A stretch of DNA of 64,000 bases from Phytophthora colocasiae (Eukaryota > Oomycota > Peronosporomycetes > Peronosporales > Peronosporaceae), in assembly GCA_018806915.1 (NCBI GenBank), contig JAGKQI010000085.1, positions 558,001 through 622,000 on the forward strand, given 5' to 3'. Made by a program: the position numbers and the translations under genes. Under the pieces are notes generated by a model. It had not been told where the DNA came from. It saw only the letters and a list, made by a program, of their open reading frames with translations, and did not search any database. Positions 57,101-64,000 of this stretch are shown here, piece after piece (positions within the stretch are counted from its first letter, which is position 1; the number at the start of each line of letters is the position of its first letter).

Positions 57101-58409
57101 GGACGAGGCTAGTGTCGCCTGCAGAACTCGCCAAGGCCGACACATGATCGTGTACAACCCCACCAAGCCAACGGGCAAGTATCACTTCCGACTTTATATG
57201 GTGTGCTGTTCTACTACGTGGATAGCTCTGAACTACAAGCTTCACTGTAATCGAAGTGACATTTTGGACCGTTTAGACGGTGTTGTTGGGCTGGAGGAAG
57301 CCCAGAGTTTGAGAGAGGAGTTCGAAGCTGTATCGAAAATCCGGCAGCATGTGCTTGAAGTTACACGACCTCTCTTTGGGACGAACCGAATTGTGAACAT
57401 GGACAACTACTATACATCAGTGCAGCTGCTGCAGGAACTGCGGCTTAAAGGTCTCTATGGGAGAGGTACAATTCGTGCGAATAGCAAACACTTTCCTGCG
57501 CATTCAATACTGCCCAAAGATGATTGCACTCGTGGAGACTACCGACAGGCTGTGGCTCGGGATCACAGTATGCTAGCGGCATCCTGGTGTGATGGCAATG
57601 TAGTCAACATGATTTCCAATGCAGATCTGACAGCCATTACAAGTGTGGCTCGAGTGATTGGCAAAGAACGAAAGGAATTTACGTCGCCAGTGTGTGTTGC
57701 CCACTACAACGCCAATATGCAAGGGGTTGATAGACTTGATCAAAATTAGAGGACGCTTCTCTATTTCTGACGGACACTCCTATAGACGTTGGCACAAAAA
57801 GCTGGCATTAGCACTAATCGATGTCGCGCGATCCAACGCATACCTCACTCAACGTCTCGTCAAAACGGACACCCCGCCCATCCGAGACCCTCATCGAAAG
57901 TTTATGATGGAGCTTGTGGGGGAATTGCTGAATGGACAGTGGAAAAACGCTCCAAGTGAAGGGCGCATGCTTTACACTGGCGCATGTGCTACAAGAGACG
58001 AAATTGAAGCAGTAAACATGCCGCCGGCACGACCAAGCGTTGACCGTGTTAGAGGTGCGACGATGGTGTGTACGTCAGTTTCGTCAAGGCAAATTTATGA
58101 CAAAAGGCAGAGGAAACGTCGACGCTGCATAGTATGCAGGTGGGAGGCAGATACCCAACCGAGGTTACGACCTACTGCTATTCCCATGACGTATGCTTGT
58201 GCCGAGAACTGCACGACGTACCTGTCAAGCCGTGGATGTGCCCAAACACTACTGCAACATGTTGGGAAAAATTCCATCAGTTCTATCTTCAGCAAAATTT
58301 GTTTACTGACAAGGGCAACGTCAGGCGACACTCAAAGCTTGCCATGCTGAAAGCAGCAGCAGGTGACAACGAGTCGAGGCCACCTGTAGTACGCCAAATT
58401 CAAATATAG
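54180..58409 (+). pseudogene. PiggyBac transposase gene, multi-exon, frameshifted
   Basis: Exons, all joined at phase 1: up to 54421, then 54485-54589, 54659-54709, 54771-54824, 54894-54941, 55014-55060, and a last exon from 55123. The 5' exon encodes F-R-D-V-W-A-A-L-L-K-D-G and, after a frameshift, RYQYIVPRGRYNGEEGVDFF, a domain seen in other oomycete proteins. The middle is a Ser/Gly/Arg-rich linker with repeats of ERPAGDELASSGNAGTSGGR type. From about 56,640 the DDE_Tnp_1_7 domain follows: catalytic Asp in VALDEAS, NMDNYYTSVQLL and GVDRLDQ, all present. A frameshift at an AAAA run near 57745 and another near 58150 separate the W-H-K-K-L-A-L-A-L helix and the Cys-rich C-terminal finger (C-I-V-C-R-W ... 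T-T-Y-C ... C-L-C). The enzyme would cut and rejoin at TTAA. Exon 1 start not fixed. Confidence 0.85.
54422..55571 (+). repeat. Left arm of internal inverted repeat
   Basis: Near-identical to the reverse complement of 59743-60890: positions pair so that their coordinates add to 115,313 over most of the length. Identity stops abruptly after the A-T-G-D-E codons near 55571, where the transposase-specific and DOT1-specific parts diverge, and on the outer side just past the first shared intron. Confidence 0.85.
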
Positions 58410-58437
58410 GTGAAGTTGTTTGTTTGAGTGCATGTGT

Positions 58438-58804
58438 TTACCTGTATGTAACTTGAATTTAGTATGCTTCTAGTGCATGTGTTTACCTGTATGTAACTTG
58501 AGTTTAGTATGCTTCTAGTGCATGTGTTTACCTGTATGTAACTTGAATTTAGTATGCTTCTAGTGCATGTGTTTACCTGTATGTAACTTGAGTTTAGTAT
58601 GCTTTTAGCGCATGTGTTTACCTGTGTGTAACTTGAGTTTAGTATGCTTCTAGTGCATGTGTTTACCTGTATGTAACTTGAATTTAGTATGCTTCTAGTG
58701 CATGTGTTTACCTGTATGTAACTTGAGTTTAGTATGCTTTTAGCGCATGTGTTTACCTGTATGTAACTTGAGTTTAGTATGCTTCTAGTGCATGTGTTTA
58801 CCTG
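58438..58804. repeat. 45-bp minisatellite, about 8 copies
   Basis: Tandem unit beginning GTGCATGTGTTTACCTGTAT. Variants alternate AATTTAG/AGTTTAG and TCTAGTG/TTTAGCG in a higher-order pattern. It starts about 30 bases after the transposase stop codon and lies between the convergent 3' ends of the two element genes. Confidence 0.92.
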
Positions 58805-58949
58805 AATTCCACTTAAATGTACGATGTGTTTGGTGCAAATTGACAGTAGTTATTGTTGGGAAGGCTGTGATACTACTTTGTATTGCTGTTGTACAGATAC
58901 ACAGGAACTCGATCAGCCTTCCAGCTACATCTCACAAGGATTTCATCTG

Positions 58950-61231
58950 CTAGACTCCAGCGAAGACAAAACGGCTCTGTGCACGACTTTCGATGTCTTG
59001 GGCAGAATCGAGATGTAGCCGCCAGTAAGCGAGCCTTGATAAAGTTGCGAGCTCTCGGGCCACCACCAGCTTCGCGTCTTCTTCAAATAAAAAAATATTC
59101 GCGAATACTAATGTAGCATCACGTGTAGCAGGGTTGCTTGAAATGAAACATCCCGCACGTCTGTTTTCTTGATCATCACTTTGCCAAGGTGCGGGAATCT
59201 TCCAACAAACCGATGGAGGCAACGCTCTGCAAGTTGACAAAGATCACCTGAACTTCTATGCCAACGCATGCCCGGGCTGATGTTGCTATCGCTACTTGAG
59301 CGATGATGTTGCCAACACCTGCCCCAACATCCAGAAAAATATCCCTATTGGTAACAGGACTCATCGCCCGAATTAGGCGAACAACTCCCCAAGAAAGAAC
59401 TTCACCGGCATTATCCTGTGTCTTCCCAGCCTTCTGCCTCACGTCCCCGCGAGTGATGTCCCTAAAAATAAGTCCGACTGCAACCACAGCATCGCTATGG
59501 GGTAATGGAGCAGGCGCTTGATCTACAATGAAACTCAATCAGCCGTAAACGACAGTGATACAAGGGAATGTACATTCTTACCGGATACGTCAGAATCACT
59601 GGATGAATTTAATACGTGAGGGCTGTGACCAGCCCGTCTACCACTAGTGCCAGCAATACCACTCGAAGCAAGTTCATCACCAGCTGGACGTTCACTGTCC
59701 GAAACTCGTCCACCACTTGTGCCAGCATTACCACTCGAAGCAAGTTCATCACCAGTAGCACGATCGCTGTCCAAAGCTCGTCCACCACTAGTGCCAATAC
59801 CACTCGAAGCAAGATCATCACCAGCTGGACGTTCACTGTCCGAAACTCGTCCACCACTTGTGCCAGCATTACCACTCGAAGCAAGTTCATCACCAGCTGG
59901 ACGTTCACCTCGAAGCGCACGTTCACCTCGAAGCGCACGTCCACCACGAGCAAGTTCATCGCTGCCAACTTGGCCACTCGAAACAAAGTCATCACCAGCA
60001 GCACGTCCAATGGCCGAAGCACGACCGTCACTTGTGCCAGCCAAAGCACCCGAAGCAAGTTCATTACTAGCACTTCGAAGTGCACGACCACGAGCAGATT
60101 GTCCACCAATCGGACGTTCAGCAGCTGCACGCCTACGTCTCGACGTACGTACACCACTAGCAGAACTCACGCACACGCGACGTTTGGTAACTACACAGCA
60201 AGCATAACGATGTCACTAACACAGAACACCTCTACAATATAATTCCGCTCACCTGGGCCAGTAACGCCACCCTCATCATCCACTGCTGCTGATCCACGGC
60301 GCTTGGAAACTGCATATCACATAGCACAACGTCAGCATCTTGTGTCCATCTCACAACACGGCTTCCCCCACCTCGGCCAGCGGCGTCACTAACAACAACT
60401 CCTACACGATGCTCGTGAGCTACATACACAGTACGCAAATAACGTCAACAACCACAGCACCCACACAGTCCATGTAGTTCTTTCTCACCTCTACCGACAG
60501 TACCAGCGTACGCTGTGCCAGCATCGTCCCGATGTCCAAGTCCTACAAAACACATAGCAGCATCAGCCATCAGAAGCACCACCTCCATAAAGACCTCACA
60601 CACCTTGCACAGCATCGATGAGATGTAGTCCGCCTGCTGCTCGATGCTCACCACCTGCACCTTACGCATGCACACAACATTAGCAACTAGTGCACCGTCG
60701 TCCAGTACACATTCATCACGCACCTTGACGTTGGTGTCAACGGATGAACCGTTGTATTGCGCTGCACCGCGACACTGCTGTACTGCGACGACACCACGCT
60801 CTGCCACTGCTTCTCGTAGCTAGTCACCTATAGCACATAAAAGAACAACGTCAAGTACACGTAGCACCGACTCACACAATTCTTACTGACCTTGATTTGG
60901 CGGCAGTTGCTGTGGCAACGATGCTTGTGGCAGCTGTAGCTGCCTTTCGTGAAAGAGTCCTTGGGCCACCTGCAAGTAACGACTGGAAGGGGCTACACGA
61001 CGGGAGCGCCGACGTGTGTTGTTCTCCGAAGAAGCATCGCGGGAAGGCCCTTACTACCTTGCCGTAGGTTCTCTTTAGGCTTTCCATCCGAAGCCGGAGC
61101 TCCTTAGACGTCCGCGTCCCATGCATCTGCCGGGCTACATATGCCCATGTAACCCGCAGGCCTTCGTCTTCGAATTGGGCAGCAATCTGCACTAGTAGCT
61201 TGTCTTCTGCGTCTGAGAACGTAGTTCGCAT
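58950..61231 (-). pseudogene. SANT-linker-DOT1-like histone methyltransferase gene of the transposon, damaged
   Basis: Exon 1 (61058-61231) encodes a SANT/Myb-like domain (TFSDAEDKLLVQIAAQF, V-T-W-A-Y-V-A-R-Q-M, LRLRMESLKRTYGK). Exon 2 (60891-60969) is Gln/Pro-rich and ends at phase 1. Then come mirror copies of the transposase gene's linker exons; the first has a TAG where the left arm reads GAG. The long linker exon (59582-60190) splices by a GTAAGA...TGTAG intron into the exon starting at 59522: N-A-G-E-V-L-S-W-G-V-V, IFLDVGAGVGNIIAQVA, C-V-G-I-E-V, which is the DOT1 SAM-binding core. The later DOT1 blocks (T-D-V-R-D-V-S-F, then DATLVFANIFLFEEDAKLVV) are in other frames, so two or more shifts follow the core. 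DOT1 enzymes methylate histone H3 Lys79. Active relatives should exist elsewhere in the genome. Confidence 0.78.
59743..60890 (-). repeat. Right arm of internal inverted repeat
   Basis: Mirror of 54422-55571 with scattered substitutions and small indels (for example one C lost in ACGTCAAG). It encodes the shared low-complexity linker of the SANT-DOT1 gene. Confidence 0.85.
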
Positions 61232-61531
61232 TAGTCCAATATGTTGATAATATATCTATGTAAATATCTTACCTTTCTATTGGCGGGGGGGATCTCAAAT
61301 GGACGGCAGAGAGACGCCACACAGGAAGATTATGCTGCGCATCGAAAAAAAAAGGTCGTAGTTTATAAAATACCCTAGCCGTAAGAAAACAAAGTGCAGT
61401 TATTGGTAGAAATTCTGGAAGTTCTTTAAAGTACGTTTTTTTCTAAAAGGGCCTTTATGCGCCCTTCAAGCAGTCTGTTTTCGTACCTAAATGAAAAACA
61501 TACCCAAAGAGCGCATAATGCGCCCCTGCAC

Positions 61532-61545
61532 CGCAGAAGGGTTAA
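61532..61545 (-). repeat. Right terminal inverted repeat and TTAA
   Basis: CGCAGAAGGGTTAA, the reverse complement of the left end. Identity between the two termini falls off after these 10 bases plus TTAA. Confidence 0.85.
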
Positions 61546-61815
61546 AATCTCGCAAGACTCGCTGATCAATGACGAAGAGTGTTGACAACGAATAACGAAG
61601 ATGATTGAACGAGCAATCCGCAACGTAACGAATCTTGAACGAGTGTTTGTGCGCCATCGATATCATTACTGTCGACAGTAACAACAGGGTCATCCGAAAT
61701 CGAACTCTAAACGAGGCTAAGGCTTCACTGGAGTCCTCTTCCAGCACTCATTTTGTTCAGGAATTTAGCACCGAAGCTGCCTTTGGGGCCAACGATATTT
61801 AAGAGAAGAGCAACT
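61546..61815 (-). pseudogene. Relic of a second CRN-type effector gene, right of the piggyBac insertion
   Basis: Minus-strand frames read S-M-A-H-K-H-S-F-K-I-R-Y and F-V-I-D-Q-R-V-L-R-D-F, aligning with A-H-K-H-S-F-R-I-R-Y and F-V-I-V-E-R-R-L-L-P-D-F of the CRN gene at 38.4-39.0 kb. Slightly upstream, in another frame, VALLLNIVGPKGSFG resembles the CRN segment preceding that domain. The frame is cut at the TTAA of the transposon and resumes at 53462. No header or ATPase part is attached here; CLASP-like sequence begins right after about 61815. Confidence 0.7.
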
Positions 61816-62677
61816 CGACGTGATCTATGACAAGCTTCACCTGGACAACAACTGGGACAAGCGTGTAGACGGGCTGAAAGTGCTCCAGAAGCTGGCGAGC
61901 AGATGCAGCAAGGCTTCGAACAGCGTAACTGCACTCCCTTTCCTGCCCCAGAGCCTACGTCCCCTATTCGTGATAGATTGTGCCAGCAAGTGATCGACTT
62001 GCGCTCTTCCGTGTCATCCAGACCCTGGCAACTACACTCGAATTTAACGCTCACGCGGAAATCTGCTTGGGGAATCTGCTCATATCTGACAATCCAAGTA
62101 ATCTCGACTCAGCAGATACAACCATCAAAAGCATCATCGAAAGTACAAGCAGTGGCTACGTGCGTGTACCGCAATCCCAAAGTAAGTCCTCGACGTCTGG
62201 TTTACTTGAACTTCTTCTGCTTGACTAGGCTAACCGAGTGTGTCAAGTCTCGAAATCAAGTACTGCGGTGCAATGCAGTGTGTTACTTGACACTGACGCT
62301 TCAACAGTGGAGCGTGAGCTCCCTCAGCAAGTAGGTACCGCCATGTTTCTTCTTCGAGCACAATTAATAGTGTTAACTGTGTGCCCTTTTAGGCACTCGG
62401 ATCTGTTTGTGCCCGTTATGCCAGCTATTCTGAGATGTGCGCCCTCAATCCAGGAAGTACAATTGGTCTTTTCATTATCTCTTTCCGGTATGTTCTTCCG
62501 GTTAAACACTACAGTGCATGAGCTGAACTAATGTCTATGTCATAGGATGAGGCGGCTAAGAGTATCTTTGCTCGCTTGGACCAATCACTGAAGCTGCTCG
62601 GCATACGGATTACAGCTCCATGGGAGTGCCAGCATCTCAAGGCTCAGACCTCGTTCGCTCTGCACTTCGGACAATGA
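61816..62677 (+). pseudogene. CLASP-like TOG-domain fragment
   Basis: Plus-strand pieces in several frames give a CLASP/TOG array: Q-L-D-V-I-Y-D-K-L, DNNWDKRVDGLKVLQKLA; CQQVIDLRSSV; RVIQTLATTLEFNAHAEICL, SADTTIKSIIEST; LTECVKSRNQVLRCNAVCYL; DEAAKSIFARLDQSLKLLG. Introns with good sites exist (GTAAGT at about 62181, GTAGGT at about 62331, GTATGT at about 62489). The shifts near 61920 and 62010 cannot be splicing: the conserved K-E-A-C step after DLRSSV is deleted. The phase across the 62181 intron also fails. TOG domains bind tubulin at microtubule plus ends. This is a broken fragment. Confidence 0.7.
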
Positions 62678-62719
62678 GTGCTGCTCAACCTTAAATCAGT
62701 GCCCCCGCAGTTTTCGTCA

Positions 62720-62856
62720 CGACAGGAAATCTCCCACGACGCGTCTTCAAAAGAACCTCAAGCTCTGTTGGGGATGCGTAGAAGGCTTCACGTTCTCCGC
62801 ATCCCCAACAGAGCTTGAGGTTCTTTCGAAGACGCGTCGTGGGAGATTTCCTGTCG
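62720..62856. repeat. Large palindrome, 59-bp arms, 19-base loop
   Basis: Arms 62720-62778 and 62798-62856 are reverse complements with a single mismatch (CTTCAAAAG versus CTTCGAAAG). It lies exactly between the ends of the two convergent CLASP-like fragments. Confidence 0.95.
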
Positions 62857-62859
62857 TTT

Positions 62860-63457
62860 CTAAGAGGGCTGCACGTTGCTCGTGTCATTCAGTCGTTGAG
62901 TCAGCACTTTCATAATCCGCTTCGCCACGTCACCACTGCGCAGCTCCAAAGCCTGCAGACAAACGTTGACGAGACCCATTACCACCTGCAACGTCGGTGG
63001 CTCTAGGTTGTCGACCAGTGAGATGAGAGTGAGAAGCGTCTGCTGAAGATCACTGGCCGACGTCACGAGGGTGTGCAGGATCCGCTCCATCATGTGACGA
63101 GCGACGTCCACTCGATCAGCCATTGCATCGATCAGACGTTGAAGCAACAGCTCGAAGAACGTTTGGGCACGTAAAGGCTGCGCTTCTACCAGTCGTTTCA
63201 GAACTTTCAGGGCGTACACGTTTTTCTCGGTGGCTGCGTCCAGTAGTAGAAGCAGCAGACGACCGAAGCAACGATCCCAGGTCTCGGATGATCCGGTGTC
63301 GATAAACCGCAGCGTCTGCCTCAAAGAAAATACTACAGTAAAAGGTTAGTGTGTGTTTTATACAGTCAGTCGAGGGAGGTACGGTCGTACCTTGCGCTTG
63401 CATCATCTCCGTTTCGTGTAAATTCATCTGCTCGAGCAGATGAAGAATATCTTCGAG
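62860..63457 (-). pseudogene. CLASP C-terminal domain fragment
   Basis: Exons 63391-63457 and 62860-63332 (58-base intron, phase agrees): L-E-D-I-L-H-L-L-E-Q, then FIDTGSSETWDRCFGRLLLL, NVYALKVLKRLVEAQPLRAQ, ending after N-D-T-S-N-V-Q-P-S. This is the CLASP C-terminal helical domain (W-x-x-x-F-x-x-L-L-L-L-L-L). The reading is intact over about 180 residues, but no upstream CLASP exons were recognised to its right, so it is a fragment or a gene whose 5' part is highly diverged. A C13-type homopolymer lies just upstream near 63507. Confidence 0.68.
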
Positions 63458-63538
63458 CTAAAGCCCTTGGTTGTCTACAGGAAACGAGGCACTGGAGAAC
63501 GAACTGCCCCCCCCCCCCCTTGTCACCATCAGGGCTTA

Positions 63539-64000
63539 TTAACCGAACGTCAGGTCAACCGTTTTGATCCGTTTCTGGCTGCTTTGTCGAGAAGGACTGG
63601 AAGAACTCACACTGGGCGACTCAGGCATCTCCTTCGTCTTCAGCACTTTGAAAACGACCAGATGCTTGGAAGGAGGCAGAAGATCAAGCGCTACCTCCAC
63701 TTCGGGTCCGTAAAGCTGCGCAGCTACCGCAACGCGTTCCCCACAGGCCGAAGAGACTGATACAGGCACGTCCGTGAACCGGTGGTCGTATGCGAAGAGC
63801 GGCCACGAACTCGGCTTCCATCGTGGGAAGTGCAACCCCCAAGTTCGTTGGAGGCACGAGCACGTTGTCCACACCGTTTTCAGTCGTTTGTTTGGCACTT
63901 CCACGATAGCAAGACTATTTGCGCCCACGCCAAAACCCTCCAACATACCGGTAAACTCCGTTAGGCCCTCCCTTTCATTGGCATCCAAGTTTGAGTACGC
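63539..64000 (-). CDS. Partial protein with CRN-header-like segment (runs off right edge)
   Basis: Open from the window edge to a TAA at 63539 (about 153 codons visible). The segment G-M-L-E-G-F-G-V-G-A-N-S-L-A-I-V-E-V-P resembles the end of a CRN ubiquitin-like header (compare S-L-V-V-V-V-P in the CRN at 40.6 kb). The rest contains no ATPase motif and ends in a Ser-rich basic tail (SSSSPSRQSSQKRIK). It could be a truncated CRN-type gene or something unrelated; the start is outside the window. Confidence 0.45.
   Translation of the reverse strand, partial: AYSNLDANEREGLTEFTGMLEGFGVGANSLAIVEVPNKRLKTVWTTCSCLQRTWGLHFPRWKPSSWPLFAYDHRFTDVPVSVSSACGERVAVAAQLYGPEVEVALDLLPPSKHLVVFKVLKTKEMPESPSVSSSSPSRQSSQKRIKTVDLTFG

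Larger units (their letters stand above)
53467..61541. mobile_element. PiggyBac-type DNA transposon, 8.1 kb, with convergent transposase and SANT-DOT1 genes
   Basis: Flanked on both sides by TTAA (53463-53466 and 61542-61545), the piggyBac target duplication, with inverted termini starting CCCTTCTGCG. Subterminal regions carry palindromes of the form AAGGGC...GCCCTT (53524-53548, about 53624-53645, 61445-61466, 61508-61526). Internally there are two arms of about 1.15 kb in inverted orientation (54422-55571 and 59743-60890). The left arm leads into a piggyBac transposase on the plus strand. The right arm leads into a DOT1-like methyltransferase on the minus strand. A 45-bp minisatellite lies between them. 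Both genes have frameshifts, so this copy is probably immobile unless helped in trans. The stretch 53477-54140 contains no gene I recognise. Confidence 0.88.

Noticed and set aside
58438..58804. Regular repeats considered as a CRISPR array
   Set aside because: The 45-bp units are contiguous with no unique spacers, and the host is eukaryotic.

Overview
The window is eukaryotic nuclear DNA and reads as an oomycete, most likely a Phytophthora-like plant pathogen. The reasons are compact genes with few introns (about 50-100 bases, GT-AG), a textbook oomycete initiator element in front of the UBL3 gene, a stramenopile-type nuclear protein, Crinkler (CRN) type effector genes, and very short gaps between housekeeping genes. 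The species cannot be fixed from the sequence alone.

Region 1, about 1-38.3 kb, is gene-dense and ordinary. In order it holds: an ankyrin/TRAF zinc-finger protein (partial), a Cdc14-related phosphatase that has lost its catalytic motif, thymidylate kinase, a multi-span membrane protein kinase, a gene-poor 2.3 kb stretch, a nuclear acidic W-T-P-E-E protein, Beclin-1/ATG6 (at least eight exons), a bestrophin-like anion channel, a divergent pair of related single-span surface proteins, a 1,734-residue coiled-coil protein, an MFS sugar-type transporter, SYS1, an F-box protein with a degenerate kinase-like segment, the prenylated ubiquitin-like protein UBL3/MUB, Listerin (LTN1), and a mitochondrial HslU/ClpY ATPase. 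Themes are protein quality control (LTN1, HslU, UBL3, F-box, ATG6) and membrane or Golgi traffic (SYS1, MFS, bestrophin).

Region 2, about 38.4-64 kb, is accessory and built from nested mobile DNA on CRN-type loci. A CRN gene with ubiquitin-like header repeats and a P-loop ATPase domain is broken by a frameshift in a run of eight A. Next comes a head-to-tail array of seven Helitron-derived units (40.9-53.4 kb) carrying only the C-terminal PIF1-type helicase. Each unit ends in a GC-rich hairpin 12 bases before the unit end, which is CTAG in five units. Six of the seven units share one 0.6 kb internal deletion and one in-frame stop, so a defective copy was amplified.

Immediately right of the array is an 8.1 kb piggyBac-type element (53,467-61,541) bounded by TTAA and short inverted repeats. 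It sits inside the last codons of a second, degenerate CRN reading frame. Inside it, two convergent genes share about 1.15 kb of near-identical sequence as inverted arms. The left gene runs into a piggyBac transposase with its Asp motifs intact but frameshifted. The right gene begins with a SANT/Myb-like domain and ends in a DOT1-like histone methyltransferase domain, also damaged. A transposon pairing a DDE transposase with a SANT-DOT1 chromatin protein through a shared N-terminal linker is the most novel structure here.

The right end holds two convergent fragments of a CLASP-type microtubule protein meeting at a 59-bp-arm palindrome, and a partial reading frame at the edge that may start with another CRN-like header.
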